The position numbers and the translations under genes are program-made. From positions 1-63,688 of the forward strand of contig CAZERC010000005.1 in NCBI GenBank assembly GCA_964515395.1: DNA of 63,688 bases. Direction: 5' to 3'. The notes below the pieces were generated by a model, which ran no database searches, was not told where the DNA came from, and saw only the letters and a program-made list of their open reading frames with translations. Positions 1-8,347 of the stretch are shown here, piece after piece. The stretch comes from UBA1876 sp964515395 (lineage in GTDB: Bacteria; Synergistota; Synergistia; Synergistales; Thermovirgaceae). Position 1 is the first letter of the stretch. The number at the start of each line of letters is the position of its first letter.

Positions 1-101
1 AGAAAAATCTCCTTGCACGTTGTTGATTCATCCATCACGGGGAAAACACATGTCCGTAGAAATATTTCGATCATGAAGACGCCTGTTATTGATAAAAGGT
101 C

Positions 102-131
102 TTGACAAGGTCATGGCTCCACAGGTATGGT
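102..131 (+). promoter_or_regulatory. Probable sigma70-type promoter of feoAB
   Basis: TTGACA at 102-107 and TATGGT at 126-131 are separated by 18 bp, and the first gene downstream is feoA. The start site would fall near 138, inside the dyad at 133-160, which suits repression by a protein bound there. Seen by eye; no transcript data. Confidence 0.6.
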
Positions 132-132
132 G

Positions 133-160
133 TTAAAAGTTTGGAAAGGCTAACTTTTAA
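133..160. promoter_or_regulatory. Perfect inverted repeat, candidate iron-responsive operator of feoAB
   Basis: TTAAAAGTT at 133-141 is mirrored exactly by AACTTTTAA at 152-160 with a 10 bp spacer. It begins one base after the -10 box and covers the predicted start site. Position and symmetry suggest a repressor site. Fur or a DtxR/MntR-type protein is expected for feo operons in general, but the sequence is not a clear match to either consensus. Confidence 0.5.
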
Positions 161-195
161 TTTTTCTGATCGTCGCTGACGAGGAGGCTTTTACT

Positions 196-441
196 GTGAA
201 AACGTCAATCTACATGCTCAAAAATGGCGAAAAGGCAAAAATCATGGCGATGCCGCCGGGAATGTGCGGAAGGCGTCTCGAGGCTGTCGGGCTCCGCACC
301 GGGAAAATCGTCGAAAAGGTATCGGGCATGCCCTTCCGCGGCCCGATCACCCTTGACATAGATGGGCGCCAGATAGCCATAGGCCACGGCGCCGCAGGGA
401 AAATTCTCGTGGAAACCCTGGAGACAGGCGACCGGGAATGA
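196..441 (+). CDS. feoA: Ferrous iron transport protein A (FeoA)
   Basis: 81-residue SH3-like FeoA protein, the usual family length. It is a small cytoplasmic partner of FeoB in anaerobic Fe(II) uptake and is thought to modulate the G domain or the pore. The start is GTG at 196, chosen because GAGGAGG lies at 181-187. Residues such as GMCGRRLEAVGLRTGK in the first half and IDGRQIAIG in the second fit the family. The stop overlaps the feoB start (ATGA), so the two are translationally coupled. Confidence 0.9.
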   Translation: MKTSIYMLKNGEKAKIMAMPPGMCGRRLEAVGLRTGKIVEKVSGMPFRGPITLDIDGRQIAIGHGAAGKILVETLETGDRE

Positions 442-2261
442 AAAACCACTGCTCCCTCTGTTCGGCGGGACAGGGGAATTGTGATTCCTGTCCCCTGAAA
501 GGCGGATCCAAATACATCCCGCTCTCCGAAGAGTGCAACAAGAAAATCCTCCTCGTCGGAAACCCCAACGTGGGGAAAAGCGCACTCTTCAGCCGCCTGA
601 CGGGCGTGCACGCCATTTCGTCCAACTATCCGGGGACGACTGTAGGTTTCACCCAGGGACGTTTCCGCCATGGAGATGATTGCTACCAATTGATAGATGT
701 CCCTGGTGCCTACACCCTCGATCCCACAAATGAAGCCGAAGCGGTGGCCAAACGGATCATCGACGAAGGTGGGGACATCGTTGTCGTTACGCTCGATGCC
801 TGCGTCCTTGAAAGAAATCTCTATCTGGCCCTCCAGGTCATCGAAACGGGCGCCAACGTCGTCGTTGCCTTGAACATGGTCGATGAAGCCAGGCACGAAG
901 GGATCCATATCGACGTGGAAGCCCTTGAAAAAGAGTTGGGTGTTCCCGTCGTACCCACCGTCGCCGTATCGGGCCGTGGTATCAGTGACCTTGTGAGCAG
1001 GTTGCACGAAGCCGGGCCGGGCCGTTTTACGGGAATGAACCCAGAAAACCGCTGGAAGAAGATCGGGGAAATCATCGGAAAGGTCCAGACCGTTTCACAC
1101 CATCACCACACCCTGAAAGACCGTTTCGAGGACGCCAGCGTCCATCCCTTCTGGGGAGCAGTGCTCGGCGCTTTCATCATCGTCGCCGGTTTCCTGGTAA
1201 TTCGCCAGCTGGGAGAAGGGACCATCGGCCTGATTCTGGACCCCTTGTTCGAATCCCTGTGGCTCCCGCTTCTGAACAGGTTATCGGATGTCCTGGGACC
1301 AGGAAGCCTGGCACATTCCCTGATACTCGGCTCGCTCATTGATGGTGGACTGGATTTCGAGCAAAGCTTCGGTTTGCTGACCACTGGCCTTTATGTCCCC
1401 ATCGTCATGGTTCTGCCCTATGTCGTTGCCTTTTACGCGGTTTTGAGCCTCCTCGAGGATTCAGGCTATCTTCCTCGCCTCGCTGTCCTTTTCGATTCGC
1501 TCATGCACAGGGTCGGACTTCACGGCTTCGCCATAGTCCCCAATCTTCTCGGCCTGGGATGCAACGTTCCCGGGGTCCTGGCCACGCGTGTTCTGGAATC
1601 GCCAAGAGAACGCTTCATTGCGGCAACTCTCATATCAGTGGCGATTCCCTGTGCAGGCCTCCAGGCCATGATTTTCGGGGCTCTCGGCAATCTCGGAGGG
1701 AAATATGTCCTCATGGTTTACGGGGCGCTCCTGGTGACGTGGATTATCCTGGGGAAGATACTGCACGCTTTCCTTCCAGGCTACAGCCCTGAGCTCGTCG
1801 TCGAGATTCCGCCGTACAGGATGCCTTCATTCCAGGGGCTCGGCCTGAAATTGTGGTTTCGAATAAAGGGTTTCATCTTCGAGGCCATCCCCTTGGTGCT
1901 CCTGGGAGTCCTGATCGTCAACGGCCTGTATATTTCCGGCGTCATGGACGCCTTGACGGGATTCCTGGATCCCTTTTTCAGGACTGTTCTCGGCCTTCCC
2001 TCTTCGGCTGTCGGCCCTGTCTTGCTGGGCCTGCTCCGAAAGGATGTTGCTGTGGGAATGCTTTTGCCCCTGGGGCTGACACCTTCCCAAATGGTCGTTG
2101 CCGTAGTTGTGCTGGCCATGACGTTCCCCTGCATTGCCACGTTCATCGTGCTGTGGAAGGAACTCGGCCTCATAAGGATGCTCGCCAGCGTCGGCGTAAT
2201 GATCATATCGGCCCTCACCGCTGGAGCCATTCTGAACGGCCTGTTTCTGCTCCTTGCGTGA
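438..2261 (+). CDS. feoB: Ferrous iron transporter FeoB with N-terminal four-cysteine motif
   Basis: 607-residue inner-membrane Fe(II) transporter. The G domain is clear: GNPNVGKS (residues 41-48), DVPGAYTL (G3) and NMVD (G4), followed by many hydrophobic segments in the C-terminal two thirds. It is shorter than many FeoB proteins of 700 or more residues. It carries four cysteines before the G domain in the pattern CxxC-x6-CxxC (C5, C8, C15, C18), which could bind a metal or Fe-S cluster. No feoC follows; the gene is closed by a terminator at 2283-2313. Function is secure, the role of the Cys motif is not. Confidence 0.95.
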   Translation: MKNHCSLCSAGQGNCDSCPLKGGSKYIPLSEECNKKILLVGNPNVGKSALFSRLTGVHAISSNYPGTTVGFTQGRFRHGDDCYQLIDVPGAYTLDPTNEAEAVAKRIIDEGGDIVVVTLDACVLERNLYLALQVIETGANVVVALNMVDEARHEGIHIDVEALEKELGVPVVPTVAVSGRGISDLVSRLHEAGPGRFTGMNPENRWKKIGEIIGKVQTVSHHHHTLKDRFEDASVHPFWGAVLGAFIIVAGFLVIRQLGEGTIGLILDPLFESLWLPLLNRLSDVLGPGSLAHSLILGSLIDGGLDFEQSFGLLTTGLYVPIVMVLPYVVAFYAVLSLLEDSGYLPRLAVLFDSLMHRVGLHGFAIVPNLLGLGCNVPGVLATRVLESPRERFIAATLISVAIPCAGLQAMIFGALGNLGGKYVLMVYGALLVTWIILGKILHAFLPGYSPELVVEIPPYRMPSFQGLGLKLWFRIKGFIFEAIPLVLLGVLIVNGLYISGVMDALTGFLDPFFRTVLGLPSSAVGPVLLGLLRKDVAVGMLLPLGLTPSQMVVAVVVLAMTFPCIATFIVLWKELGLIRMLASVGVMIISALTAGAILNGLFLLLA

Positions 2262-2282
2262 TGCCGGAATTCATTGGAAGGG

Positions 2283-2313
2283 CTTGAGGGCTTTTCGGAG
2301 CCCTCAAGTTTTT
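2283..2313. terminator. Rho-independent terminator after feoB
   Basis: CTTGAGGGCT (2283-2292) pairs with AGCCCTCAAG (2299-2308) across a six-base loop and is followed by TTTTT on the plus strand. It overlaps the stop codon of the convergent ATPase gene (2304-2306). Confidence 0.85.
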
Positions 2314-3104
2314 GGAAAGGCGACCGTCCCTCCGCCTGAAAGGGCGTGCATGTCCCAACCCACTTCAAAAACTGCTGCAAGAAGAGGAGCATCCACCCTT
2401 TCAGGCTTGCGGACGTCGATGAGACGTCCCTTTTTCAAAAAAAGGATGCGATCGCACCACTGGAGAGCCGAGTTGATGTCGTGAAGGGCCATAAAGATGG
2501 CAGAGCCCTGATCCCGCTTTCTTCGCATCAAGGAGAAGACGGAAATGGCATGCTTCGGGTCCAGAGCACTGGTCGGCTCATCAAGAAGCAGGATCTTCGT
2601 TTCCTGCGCAAGGGCCCTTGCAACGGCCACTCTCTGCGCTTCTCCGCCGGACAGCTCGGTGGTCAACCGATCCTCAAATCCGGGAAGATCCACCATGTCG
2701 AGAGCCCTTTCGACCGCCTTTCTGTCCTCGTCGGAGATCCTGCCGAAGCGTCCCACCGACGGATAGCGACCCATAAGAACCATCTCACGAACTGTAAAGG
2801 GCATGGTAAAAACCGTTTGCTGGGGCACAACGGCTATTTTTTTTGCTATGTCCCGCCTGGACATGTCGATAATGTTGCGGCCTTCCGCCAGGATTTCCCC
2901 TTTATCTTTTCTGCCTATTCCGGCAACGGCCCCGAGGAGTGTGCTCTTTCCGCTGCCGTTCGGGCCAAGAAGACCGCAAATCTCGCCTTCTAGCAAATCG
3001 AAAGAGATCCCTTCAAGCACTTTCCTCTCGCCAAAGGAAACATAGAGGTCACGCACGACAAGCCTTCCTGCATCAGGCCCTGTCATGTTCATCTCCCTCT
3101 CCAC
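2304..3104 (-). CDS. ABC transporter ATP-binding protein, FecE/BtuD type (iron complex, heme or cobalamin)
   Basis: 266-residue nucleotide-binding subunit. Walker A GPNGSGKS, signature LSGGE and Walker B ILLLDEP are intact, and MGRYP after the Q-loop is typical of the FecE/HmuV/BtuD group. It energises the FecCD-type permease encoded just upstream, overlapping it by 16 bp. Located on the cytoplasmic face. No substrate-binding protein gene is adjacent, so the ligand (siderophore, heme or B12) cannot be told; the neighbouring feo genes favour iron. Confidence 0.9.
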   Translation of the reverse strand: MEREMNMTGPDAGRLVVRDLYVSFGERKVLEGISFDLLEGEICGLLGPNGSGKSTLLGAVAGIGRKDKGEILAEGRNIIDMSRRDIAKKIAVVPQQTVFTMPFTVREMVLMGRYPSVGRFGRISDEDRKAVERALDMVDLPGFEDRLTTELSGGEAQRVAVARALAQETKILLLDEPTSALDPKHAISVFSLMRRKRDQGSAIFMALHDINSALQWCDRILFLKKGRLIDVRKPERVDAPLLAAVFEVGWDMHALSGGGTVAFPKT

Positions 3105-4090
3105 AAAAGGACGCAGAAGACGGGGCCGCCGACGAGGGCCGTAATGACTCCCACCGGCATTTCGCCCATACTGCGCGCCGCAGTGTCGGCAAGCAAAAGC
3201 AAAAAACCGCCCCCGAGAAATGCCATTGGAACAAGCCGGGAATGAGCAGGTCCGAAAACGAGCCGAAGAAGATGTGGAACGACAAGGCCCACAAAACCTA
3301 TAACCCCGCTTATCGAAACGGCTATCGACGTCGCCAGGGAACTTCCGGCAAGAAGAAGTGCGCGGGATCGTTTTTCATCAACCCCGAGGGAGCCGGGCGC
3401 GGCTCCGGAGGAAATGACGTCGAGATCCCGATGTGAAATGATGCCGAGTCCCAGGACACAGGCAGCGGACAAAGCCGCCCAAAGCACATTGTTCCAGGTG
3501 GAGACGGAGAAACTGCCCAAAAGCCAGAAAACTATGGCCGCCATCCTGTCGCCCGCCAAAACCTTGAGCAGCGTCACGCCGGCGCCAAGGATGCTGCTGA
3601 CGACGACGCCGGCCAAAACGAGCCTCGTCTGTCCAAGCGTGCCGGACCTTTCCGTACCCAGGGCCATGACGACGGCAAGGGTCACCATCCCGCCCGCAAA
3701 GGCAAACAACGCCACGGGCCGAAGCGAGAAACTTATCGCCAGAGAAGCCCCGAAAGCGGCACCAGTGGCCACTCCCAGAGTGTAGGGTTCAGCCAGGGGG
3801 TTCAGCAGGAGTCCCTGGTACAAGACACCGCTCGTCGCAAGGCACCCCCCCACGAACATCGCCGCCATCGCCCTGGGAAACCTGACCTGTGTCACAATGG
3901 TGTATTCCGTTTCCGGGCTTCCCCCTGAACGGGTGATCCATTTCCCAAGATGCAGGGCGATATCGGAAAGGCCGATATCGGCTTCCCCTGTCGACAATGC
4001 CAGGAGCACACCTCCAACCAGCCCGACGCAGAGTACCAGGTATCCTGCCAGCGGGTTCGTCCTGCCTCGAGATCCCGGGATGACGATCAA
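3089..4090 (-). CDS. FecCD-family ABC transporter permease
   Basis: Up to 333 residues with about nine or ten membrane segments. The family signature VRFPRAMAAMFVGGCLA followed by QGLLLNPLAEPYTLG is present, identifying the vitamin B12/siderophore/heme permease family. The start is uncertain: the furthest open start is TTG at 4090, but AAAGGAG (4097-4091) directly abuts it, leaving no spacing, and the next codons (ATC, GTC, ATC) are non-standard starts. The first membrane helix begins about 15 residues in, so any true start is close. It overlaps the ATPase downstream and lies 31 bp after the RNase H gene. Confidence 0.88.
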   Translation of the reverse strand: MIVIPGSRGRTNPLAGYLVLCVGLVGGVLLALSTGEADIGLSDIALHLGKWITRSGGSPETEYTIVTQVRFPRAMAAMFVGGCLATSGVLYQGLLLNPLAEPYTLGVATGAAFGASLAISFSLRPVALFAFAGGMVTLAVVMALGTERSGTLGQTRLVLAGVVVSSILGAGVTLLKVLAGDRMAAIVFWLLGSFSVSTWNNVLWAALSAACVLGLGIISHRDLDVISSGAAPGSLGVDEKRSRALLLAGSSLATSIAVSISGVIGFVGLVVPHLLRLVFGPAHSRLVPMAFLGGGFLLLLADTAARSMGEMPVGVITALVGGPVFCVLLWRGR

Positions 4091-4121
4091 CTCCTTTCAA
4101 AAAAACTTTCGACGCGAGAGA

Positions 4122-4706
4122 TTATCGTTTCCCCGTTTTATGGGCGATCCTGTCGAAATGCCGACAGGTCCCATTCTCGAAAAATTCCGCACAGGTGCAC
4201 CTTCCGTGGGCCAGGTCCACGGCATACAGTTCGTTCCCCTCGTAAACAAGGAATATGTCCTTTTCGACCTTTCTGGTCCTGCACTTTTGCTTTCCACCAT
4301 CACTTTCCGCCGCGGCCGATTCATCGATAGCCTTGTTGGACAACCTGTCGGCCTCGGTGTTTTCCGCCCGCGGGACCCATTCTGGTTTGGCCTTCACGGT
4401 TGCCGCCAGTTCCCTGGCTCTCGATGCAAGAGGTTTCAGCCTGGGTTCTTTCACCTTCCAGGTTCCCAGAACCTGATTGATGACCAGTCTGCTGTCTCCC
4501 CGAACGGGCACTTCACGGAGTCCACGCCGTCTCATTTCCTCCAGCAGCATAATCAGAGCCTCATACTCGGCTTCATTGTTGGTCTTTTGGCCGAGGTATT
4601 CGGCACATTCCCAAACAAGCCCGCCGCTTTCATTGACCAGGCAGGCACCGGCGCCGGCCTCTCCGGGATTGCCACGGGAAGCGCCGTCAAAATAGCCACA
4701 AATCAT
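4122..4706 (-). CDS. Ribonuclease HI fused to a SWIM-like zinc-binding tail
   Basis: 194 residues from the ATG at 4706; a TTG one codon earlier is less likely. Residues 1-127 form an RNase H fold with the acidic catalytic set D7 (in FDGASRGNPG), E47 (in NNEAEYEAL), D71 (in GDS) and D120, so it should cut the RNA strand of RNA-DNA hybrids. After a charged linker the C-terminus carries C170, C172, C181 and H183, the CxCx(n)CxH order of SWIM zinc fingers, which bind nucleic acid or protein. Ordinary RNase HI is about 150 residues, so the tail is an addition. It sits first in an apparent operon with the FecCD transporter. Confidence 0.85.
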   Translation of the reverse strand: MICGYFDGASRGNPGEAGAGACLVNESGGLVWECAEYLGQKTNNEAEYEALIMLLEEMRRRGLREVPVRGDSRLVINQVLGTWKVKEPRLKPLASRARELAATVKAKPEWVPRAENTEADRLSNKAIDESAAAESDGGKQKCRTRKVEKDIFLVYEGNELYAVDLAHGRCTCAEFFENGTCRHFDRIAHKTGKR

Positions 4707-4783
4707 CAATTTTTCGCCCCTTCTTTGCTGTTAACGTCCCCGGCTAGTATACAGAAAGGCTTTACAGGGCACCATGTTTCACC

Positions 4784-4812
4784 AAAAAAAGGGGGATGCT
4801 CCTGCATCCCCC
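4784..4812 (-). terminator. Terminator of the 109-residue repeat-protein gene
   Basis: Read on the minus strand, GGGGGATGC and GCATCCCCC form a nine-pair stem with a four-base loop, followed by seven T residues. It lies 43 bp after the stop of the gene ending at 4856. Confidence 0.9.
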
Positions 4813-4855
4813 TTCCGAATATCAACTCTATCGGGTGAATCCATCAAGAATGTTC

Positions 4856-5185
4856 TCAAACAGTCTTCCCGGCGAGTATTCTTTCTGCCTCAGACTGTTT
4901 CACCTCAGGCAGGTTTGTTTTGCTGGCAGGAGTCTCGGCGGAGAACACCCAGCTCCCCGCAGAATCCTTTATCCAGCACCCTTTCGGGGTATTACAGGTC
5001 ATAATGATTTCCTGACCGGCCATAAACCAGTTACCGTTGCTGTCTTTCATCCACATTCCGGACCCTCCCGTCGAATTTGCGAGACTTTCCACATCAGAAT
5101 CTTTCCTTTTTCGCTCCGGCCGGGAGAGCCGTCTCAATCGTCCTGGTTCAGGGCGTTTCGCCTGCGTAGCCTTTGTCATGGACAT
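4856..5185 (-). CDS. Small protein with two WxKDSxGxW repeats, unknown function
   Basis: 109 residues, not recognised. The gene looks real: GGGGGAGG lies seven bases before the ATG at 5185 and a strong terminator follows. The first 35 residues are basic and disordered-looking (many R and K). Two similar units follow, GMWMKDSNGNWFMAG (about 43-57) and GCWIKDSAGSWVFSA (about 69-83), each with two tryptophans flanking KDS. A cysteine is present in or just before the second unit. There is no signal peptide. The repeat may be a small beta-hairpin module; no function can be assigned. Confidence 0.65.
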   Translation of the reverse strand: MSMTKATQAKRPEPGRLRRLSRPERKRKDSDVESLANSTGGSGMWMKDSNGNWFMAGQEIIMTCNTPKGCWIKDSAGSWVFSAETPASKTNLPEVKQSEAERILAGKTV

Positions 5186-5501
5186 TCTTTTTCCTCCCCC
5201 ATAAGGGCAAGCTTAAAAGTATTTATACCAGGCACTCGCAGAAATGTCAACTACAGTTCATTTTTATATATTTTAGTGAACTGCTTGCTTTTTCCGGTTT
5301 CTTTCCCGGCTTATCCAGCGGTAAGTTCACATTTTTCTCCCGCCGTGTTTCCTTGCTCGCTGTCCAGGAAATTTTTACGCTACAATAGAAAGCAGGCGGC
5401 ATCAGGCCCCTTAACCGCATGGGCTTCCCGTGAATCAGAGGAGATCCAGATAGATGTCGCCATAATAAAGGGAAACGAAGAAATGCAAGGAGGGAAAACA
5501 T
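5186..5501. other. Non-coding stretch upstream of the aldehyde oxidoreductase
   Basis: This 316 bp stretch is AT-rich in its first half and separates divergent genes. TACAAT at 5381-5386 resembles a -10 box but has no good -35 at 16-18 bp. The ribosome site AAGGAGGG (5488-5495) belongs to the downstream gene. I see no reliable small ORF or riboswitch. Confidence 0.5.
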
Positions 5502-7289
5502 ATGTTCGGAAGAATGCTGCTGGTCAATCTCTCCAAGGGCTCCACGCAGGAGAAAACCATCGAAGCCGGTATCGTTTCGCGCTATCTCGGAGGCAAAGGT
5601 CTTGGTATCTATCTTCTTGACGAGCTTGGGAAAGAAGGAGCCGATCCCCTTGCCGATGATAACCCTTTGCTTTTTCTGACTGGGCCTTTCACCGGTACGC
5701 CTTTCCCCACTTCCGGTCGGTTTACCATTGTGACCAAATCTCCCCATACCGGAATCTTCGTGGACAGTCACCTCGGAGGCCACTTCGGACACACCCTCAG
5801 GAAGGCTGGCTTTGACGTCATCGCGGTAACAGGTGCAGCATCATCGCCGGTCTACCTCTGGATCGAGGATGGCAAGGCCGAAATCCGTGATGCAGGGAGA
5901 ATCTGGGGCAAGACCGTGGATGAGACCGTCGATGCCGTGAGAGACGATACAGACCCCAAGGCTCATGTGGCGGTCATCGGACCGGCGGGTGAAAACAAGG
6001 TAACCATAGCCTCCATCACCGTCGACAAGGACAGTGACCCGTGGAGAGCCGGTATTGCCGGAAGAGGCGGAAGCGGTGCTGTCATGGGGAGCAAGAATCT
6101 CAAGGCTGTGGCAGTAAAAGGCACCGGTGCCATCCCCATGAAAGACGAAAAATCCCTGAAGGAACGCTCCCTGAATCTGGTCAAGGCGATCACCTCAAAC
6201 CCGCAGATTCACACGAGACGCGTGGTGGGGACCTCCGCACTGGTGGAAGCAATGAGCAGGACAGGGATCCTGCCGACGAACAATTTCCGGCAGGGGTACT
6301 TCACTCCCATTTACGGACTGACCTCGACAAATCTACGATACCACACGAAACGGGACGTTGCCTGTTTCAACTGTCCCATCGTCTGTGGAAAGGTCCTCCA
6401 GGACGACGGCCATGATACGAAGGTCGAATATGAATCCATTGCACTCCTCGGAAGCAACAACGGGATAGGATCCATGATGGACGTCACAAAAGCCGTGAGA
6501 GTTTGCAATGAACTGGGCATGGACTCCATCTCCGCCGGCGGAATCGTCGCTTTTGCGATGGAGTGTCGTGAACGCGGCATCCTGCCGGATGCACCCCGCT
6601 TCGGCGATTCCGAGGGTCAAATCTCCCTTCTCAAGGACATGGCTGTCAAAAGGGGGCTTGGAGAACTGCTTTCAGACGGCGTTCGCCGGGCGGCAGAGAA
6701 AATCGGCAAGGGCACGGAAGAATTTGCCATTGCCGTAAAGGGCCTGGAACTTCCCGGATACGAGCCCAGGGCTGCATGGGGTATGGCACTGGCCTATGCG
6801 ACATCCGACAGGGGCGCATGCCATCAGCGGGCATGGACGGTTCTCGGAGAGCTCGACGGGGTTCTTCCACGCTTCAAGACCGAAGGAATGGCGCTGAAAG
6901 TCAAGACCACCCAGGACGAACGGGCGGCTGCCTATTCCCTGGTAGTCTGTGATTTTACGCCTTATGACCCCGAAGCCGTCTATCCTTCTCTGGCTGACGC
7001 AGCCGGGATTGACATGGACGAGAAAGCCTACATGGCCGCCGGTGAAAGGATTTGGAACCACATCCGTCTTTTCAACATCCGGGAGGCCGGCATCTCGAGA
7101 AAGGACGACACGCTCCCCCCAAGGATGTTCAACGAAACCTTGCCGATGCCCCCACGAGGCGAAGAGGTCGTCCGCTTGACGAAGGAAGCCTTTGACGCCA
7201 TGCTTGACGAATATTACGAGCTCAGGAAATGGGACAAAAACGGGATCCCCACTCCAGAACTCCTGAAAGAACTGGATCTGGAAAACTAA
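5502..7289 (+). CDS. aor: Aldehyde:ferredoxin oxidoreductase (tungsten-type)
   Basis: 595 residues, normal for AOR. It oxidises aldehydes to acids with ferredoxin, using a tungstopterin and one [4Fe-4S] cluster. The N-terminal GGKGLGIYLLDEL motif of the pterin-binding domain is present, as are the cluster cysteines CFNCPIVC (CxxCxxxC) and a late fourth cysteine in VVCDF. RGACHQRAW fits the conserved active-site region. AAGGAGGG precedes the ATG. In amino-acid fermenters AOR removes aldehydes formed from 2-keto acids. The homoserine dehydrogenase gene follows by 23 bp and may be cotranscribed. The exact aldehyde is unknown. Confidence 0.92.
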   Translation: MFGRMLLVNLSKGSTQEKTIEAGIVSRYLGGKGLGIYLLDELGKEGADPLADDNPLLFLTGPFTGTPFPTSGRFTIVTKSPHTGIFVDSHLGGHFGHTLRKAGFDVIAVTGAASSPVYLWIEDGKAEIRDAGRIWGKTVDETVDAVRDDTDPKAHVAVIGPAGENKVTIASITVDKDSDPWRAGIAGRGGSGAVMGSKNLKAVAVKGTGAIPMKDEKSLKERSLNLVKAITSNPQIHTRRVVGTSALVEAMSRTGILPTNNFRQGYFTPIYGLTSTNLRYHTKRDVACFNCPIVCGKVLQDDGHDTKVEYESIALLGSNNGIGSMMDVTKAVRVCNELGMDSISAGGIVAFAMECRERGILPDAPRFGDSEGQISLLKDMAVKRGLGELLSDGVRRAAEKIGKGTEEFAIAVKGLELPGYEPRAAWGMALAYATSDRGACHQRAWTVLGELDGVLPRFKTEGMALKVKTTQDERAAAYSLVVCDFTPYDPEAVYPSLADAAGIDMDEKAYMAAGERIWNHIRLFNIREAGISRKDDTLPPRMFNETLPMPPRGEEVVRLTKEAFDAMLDEYYELRKWDKNGIPTPELLKELDLEN

Positions 7290-7312
7290 AATACGGAGGT
7301 GCCCCCGAAAAC

Positions 7313-8338
7313 ATGTGGAAAATTGGCATTGTGGGTTTTGGCAACGTATCCCAGGGGCTTTTGCGGATTTTCGAGAAGAAAGCCGATTCCCTGAAAAAAC
7401 GGTATGCTTTCGAATATACACTCACAGCTGTCGCCGACCCTGTGAAGGGATCGGTCTTGAACCCTTCCGGCCTCGATGTGGGAAGTCTCCTCGCCGAGTT
7501 CGATCGTACCGGCAGCCTGAAGGACCACCCGAAAGCGACGGCTCTGGAAACGCTGGAGATCATACGCCAAAGCGACGCTGACATCATCGTGGAAGCCACT
7601 ATTACCAATCTCGAGACCGGAGAACCAGGCGTATCGCATATTCGCACGGCCCTCGAAGACGGAAAGCATGTGGTTTCCACAAACAAGGGCCCTGTTTCCG
7701 CATCACTGCCGGAACTCCTGCGCACAGCACAGGAACATGGCGTGGAATATCTTTTCGAAGGCGTGGTACTGAGTGGAACGCCGGCGATCAACCTCGTGAG
7801 GGATTCCCTCGCGGGCTGCGATATCTCCCGTGTTCTGGGCATCGTGAACGGGACGACAAACTATATTCTTACACGAATGGAAGAAGGAATGGCCTACGAG
7901 GAAGCCCTCGCCAAAGCCCAGGAACTCGGATATGCCGAAGCGGACCCCACCGGGGACGTCGAAGGCTGGGATGCGGCGGTCAAGGTCCAGGTCCTCGCCA
8001 ATGTCCTCCTGGGGAAAGCTCTTCGGATCGGTGACATCGACAGGACCGGGATTACCGGTATAACTCCGGAGGATATCGAATCCGCGAAATCTCGAGGACA
8101 ACGGATCAAGCTTGTTGCGGAAGTCGCCTCGTCAGATTCCGGAATGATCGCAAGGGTCGCTCCGATGGAGCTCTCCATGTCGCATCCTCTGGCCGGCATC
8201 ATGGATGCCGTCAATGCATTGACGTTCACAACGGACCATCTCGGAGATGTTACCGTCATCGGTCCTGGAGCGGGTCGCGTTGAAACCGGACAGGCCCTTC
8301 TGACGGACATCCTTTCGATCCACAGGAAGAGGGGATGA
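7313..8338 (+). CDS. hom: Homoserine dehydrogenase, short form without ACT domain
   Basis: 341 residues from the ATG at 7313, which sits 12 bases after GGAGGT (7295-7300); an upstream open extension is not family-like. It reduces aspartate semialdehyde to homoserine with NAD(P)H. Seen: Rossmann GFGNVSQG, VSTNKGP, the central GTPAINLVR and GIVNGTTNYIL, and the catalytic D and K in GWDAAVK. The C-terminal regulatory ACT domain of the longer enzymes is missing, so threonine feedback through it is not expected. It lies just after aor and ends 9 bp from the convergent LacI gene. Confidence 0.88.
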   Translation: MWKIGIVGFGNVSQGLLRIFEKKADSLKKRYAFEYTLTAVADPVKGSVLNPSGLDVGSLLAEFDRTGSLKDHPKATALETLEIIRQSDADIIVEATITNLETGEPGVSHIRTALEDGKHVVSTNKGPVSASLPELLRTAQEHGVEYLFEGVVLSGTPAINLVRDSLAGCDISRVLGIVNGTTNYILTRMEEGMAYEEALAKAQELGYAEADPTGDVEGWDAAVKVQVLANVLLGKALRIGDIDRTGITGITPEDIESAKSRGQRIKLVAEVASSDSGMIARVAPMELSMSHPLAGIMDAVNALTFTTDHLGDVTVIGPGAGRVETGQALLTDILSIHRKRG

Positions 8339-8347
8339 CAGAAGCTT

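Noticed and set aside
5353..5386. Promoter TTGCTC to TACAAT before the aldehyde oxidoreductase gene
   Set aside because: The spacing is 22 bp, too long for a normal sigma70 promoter.
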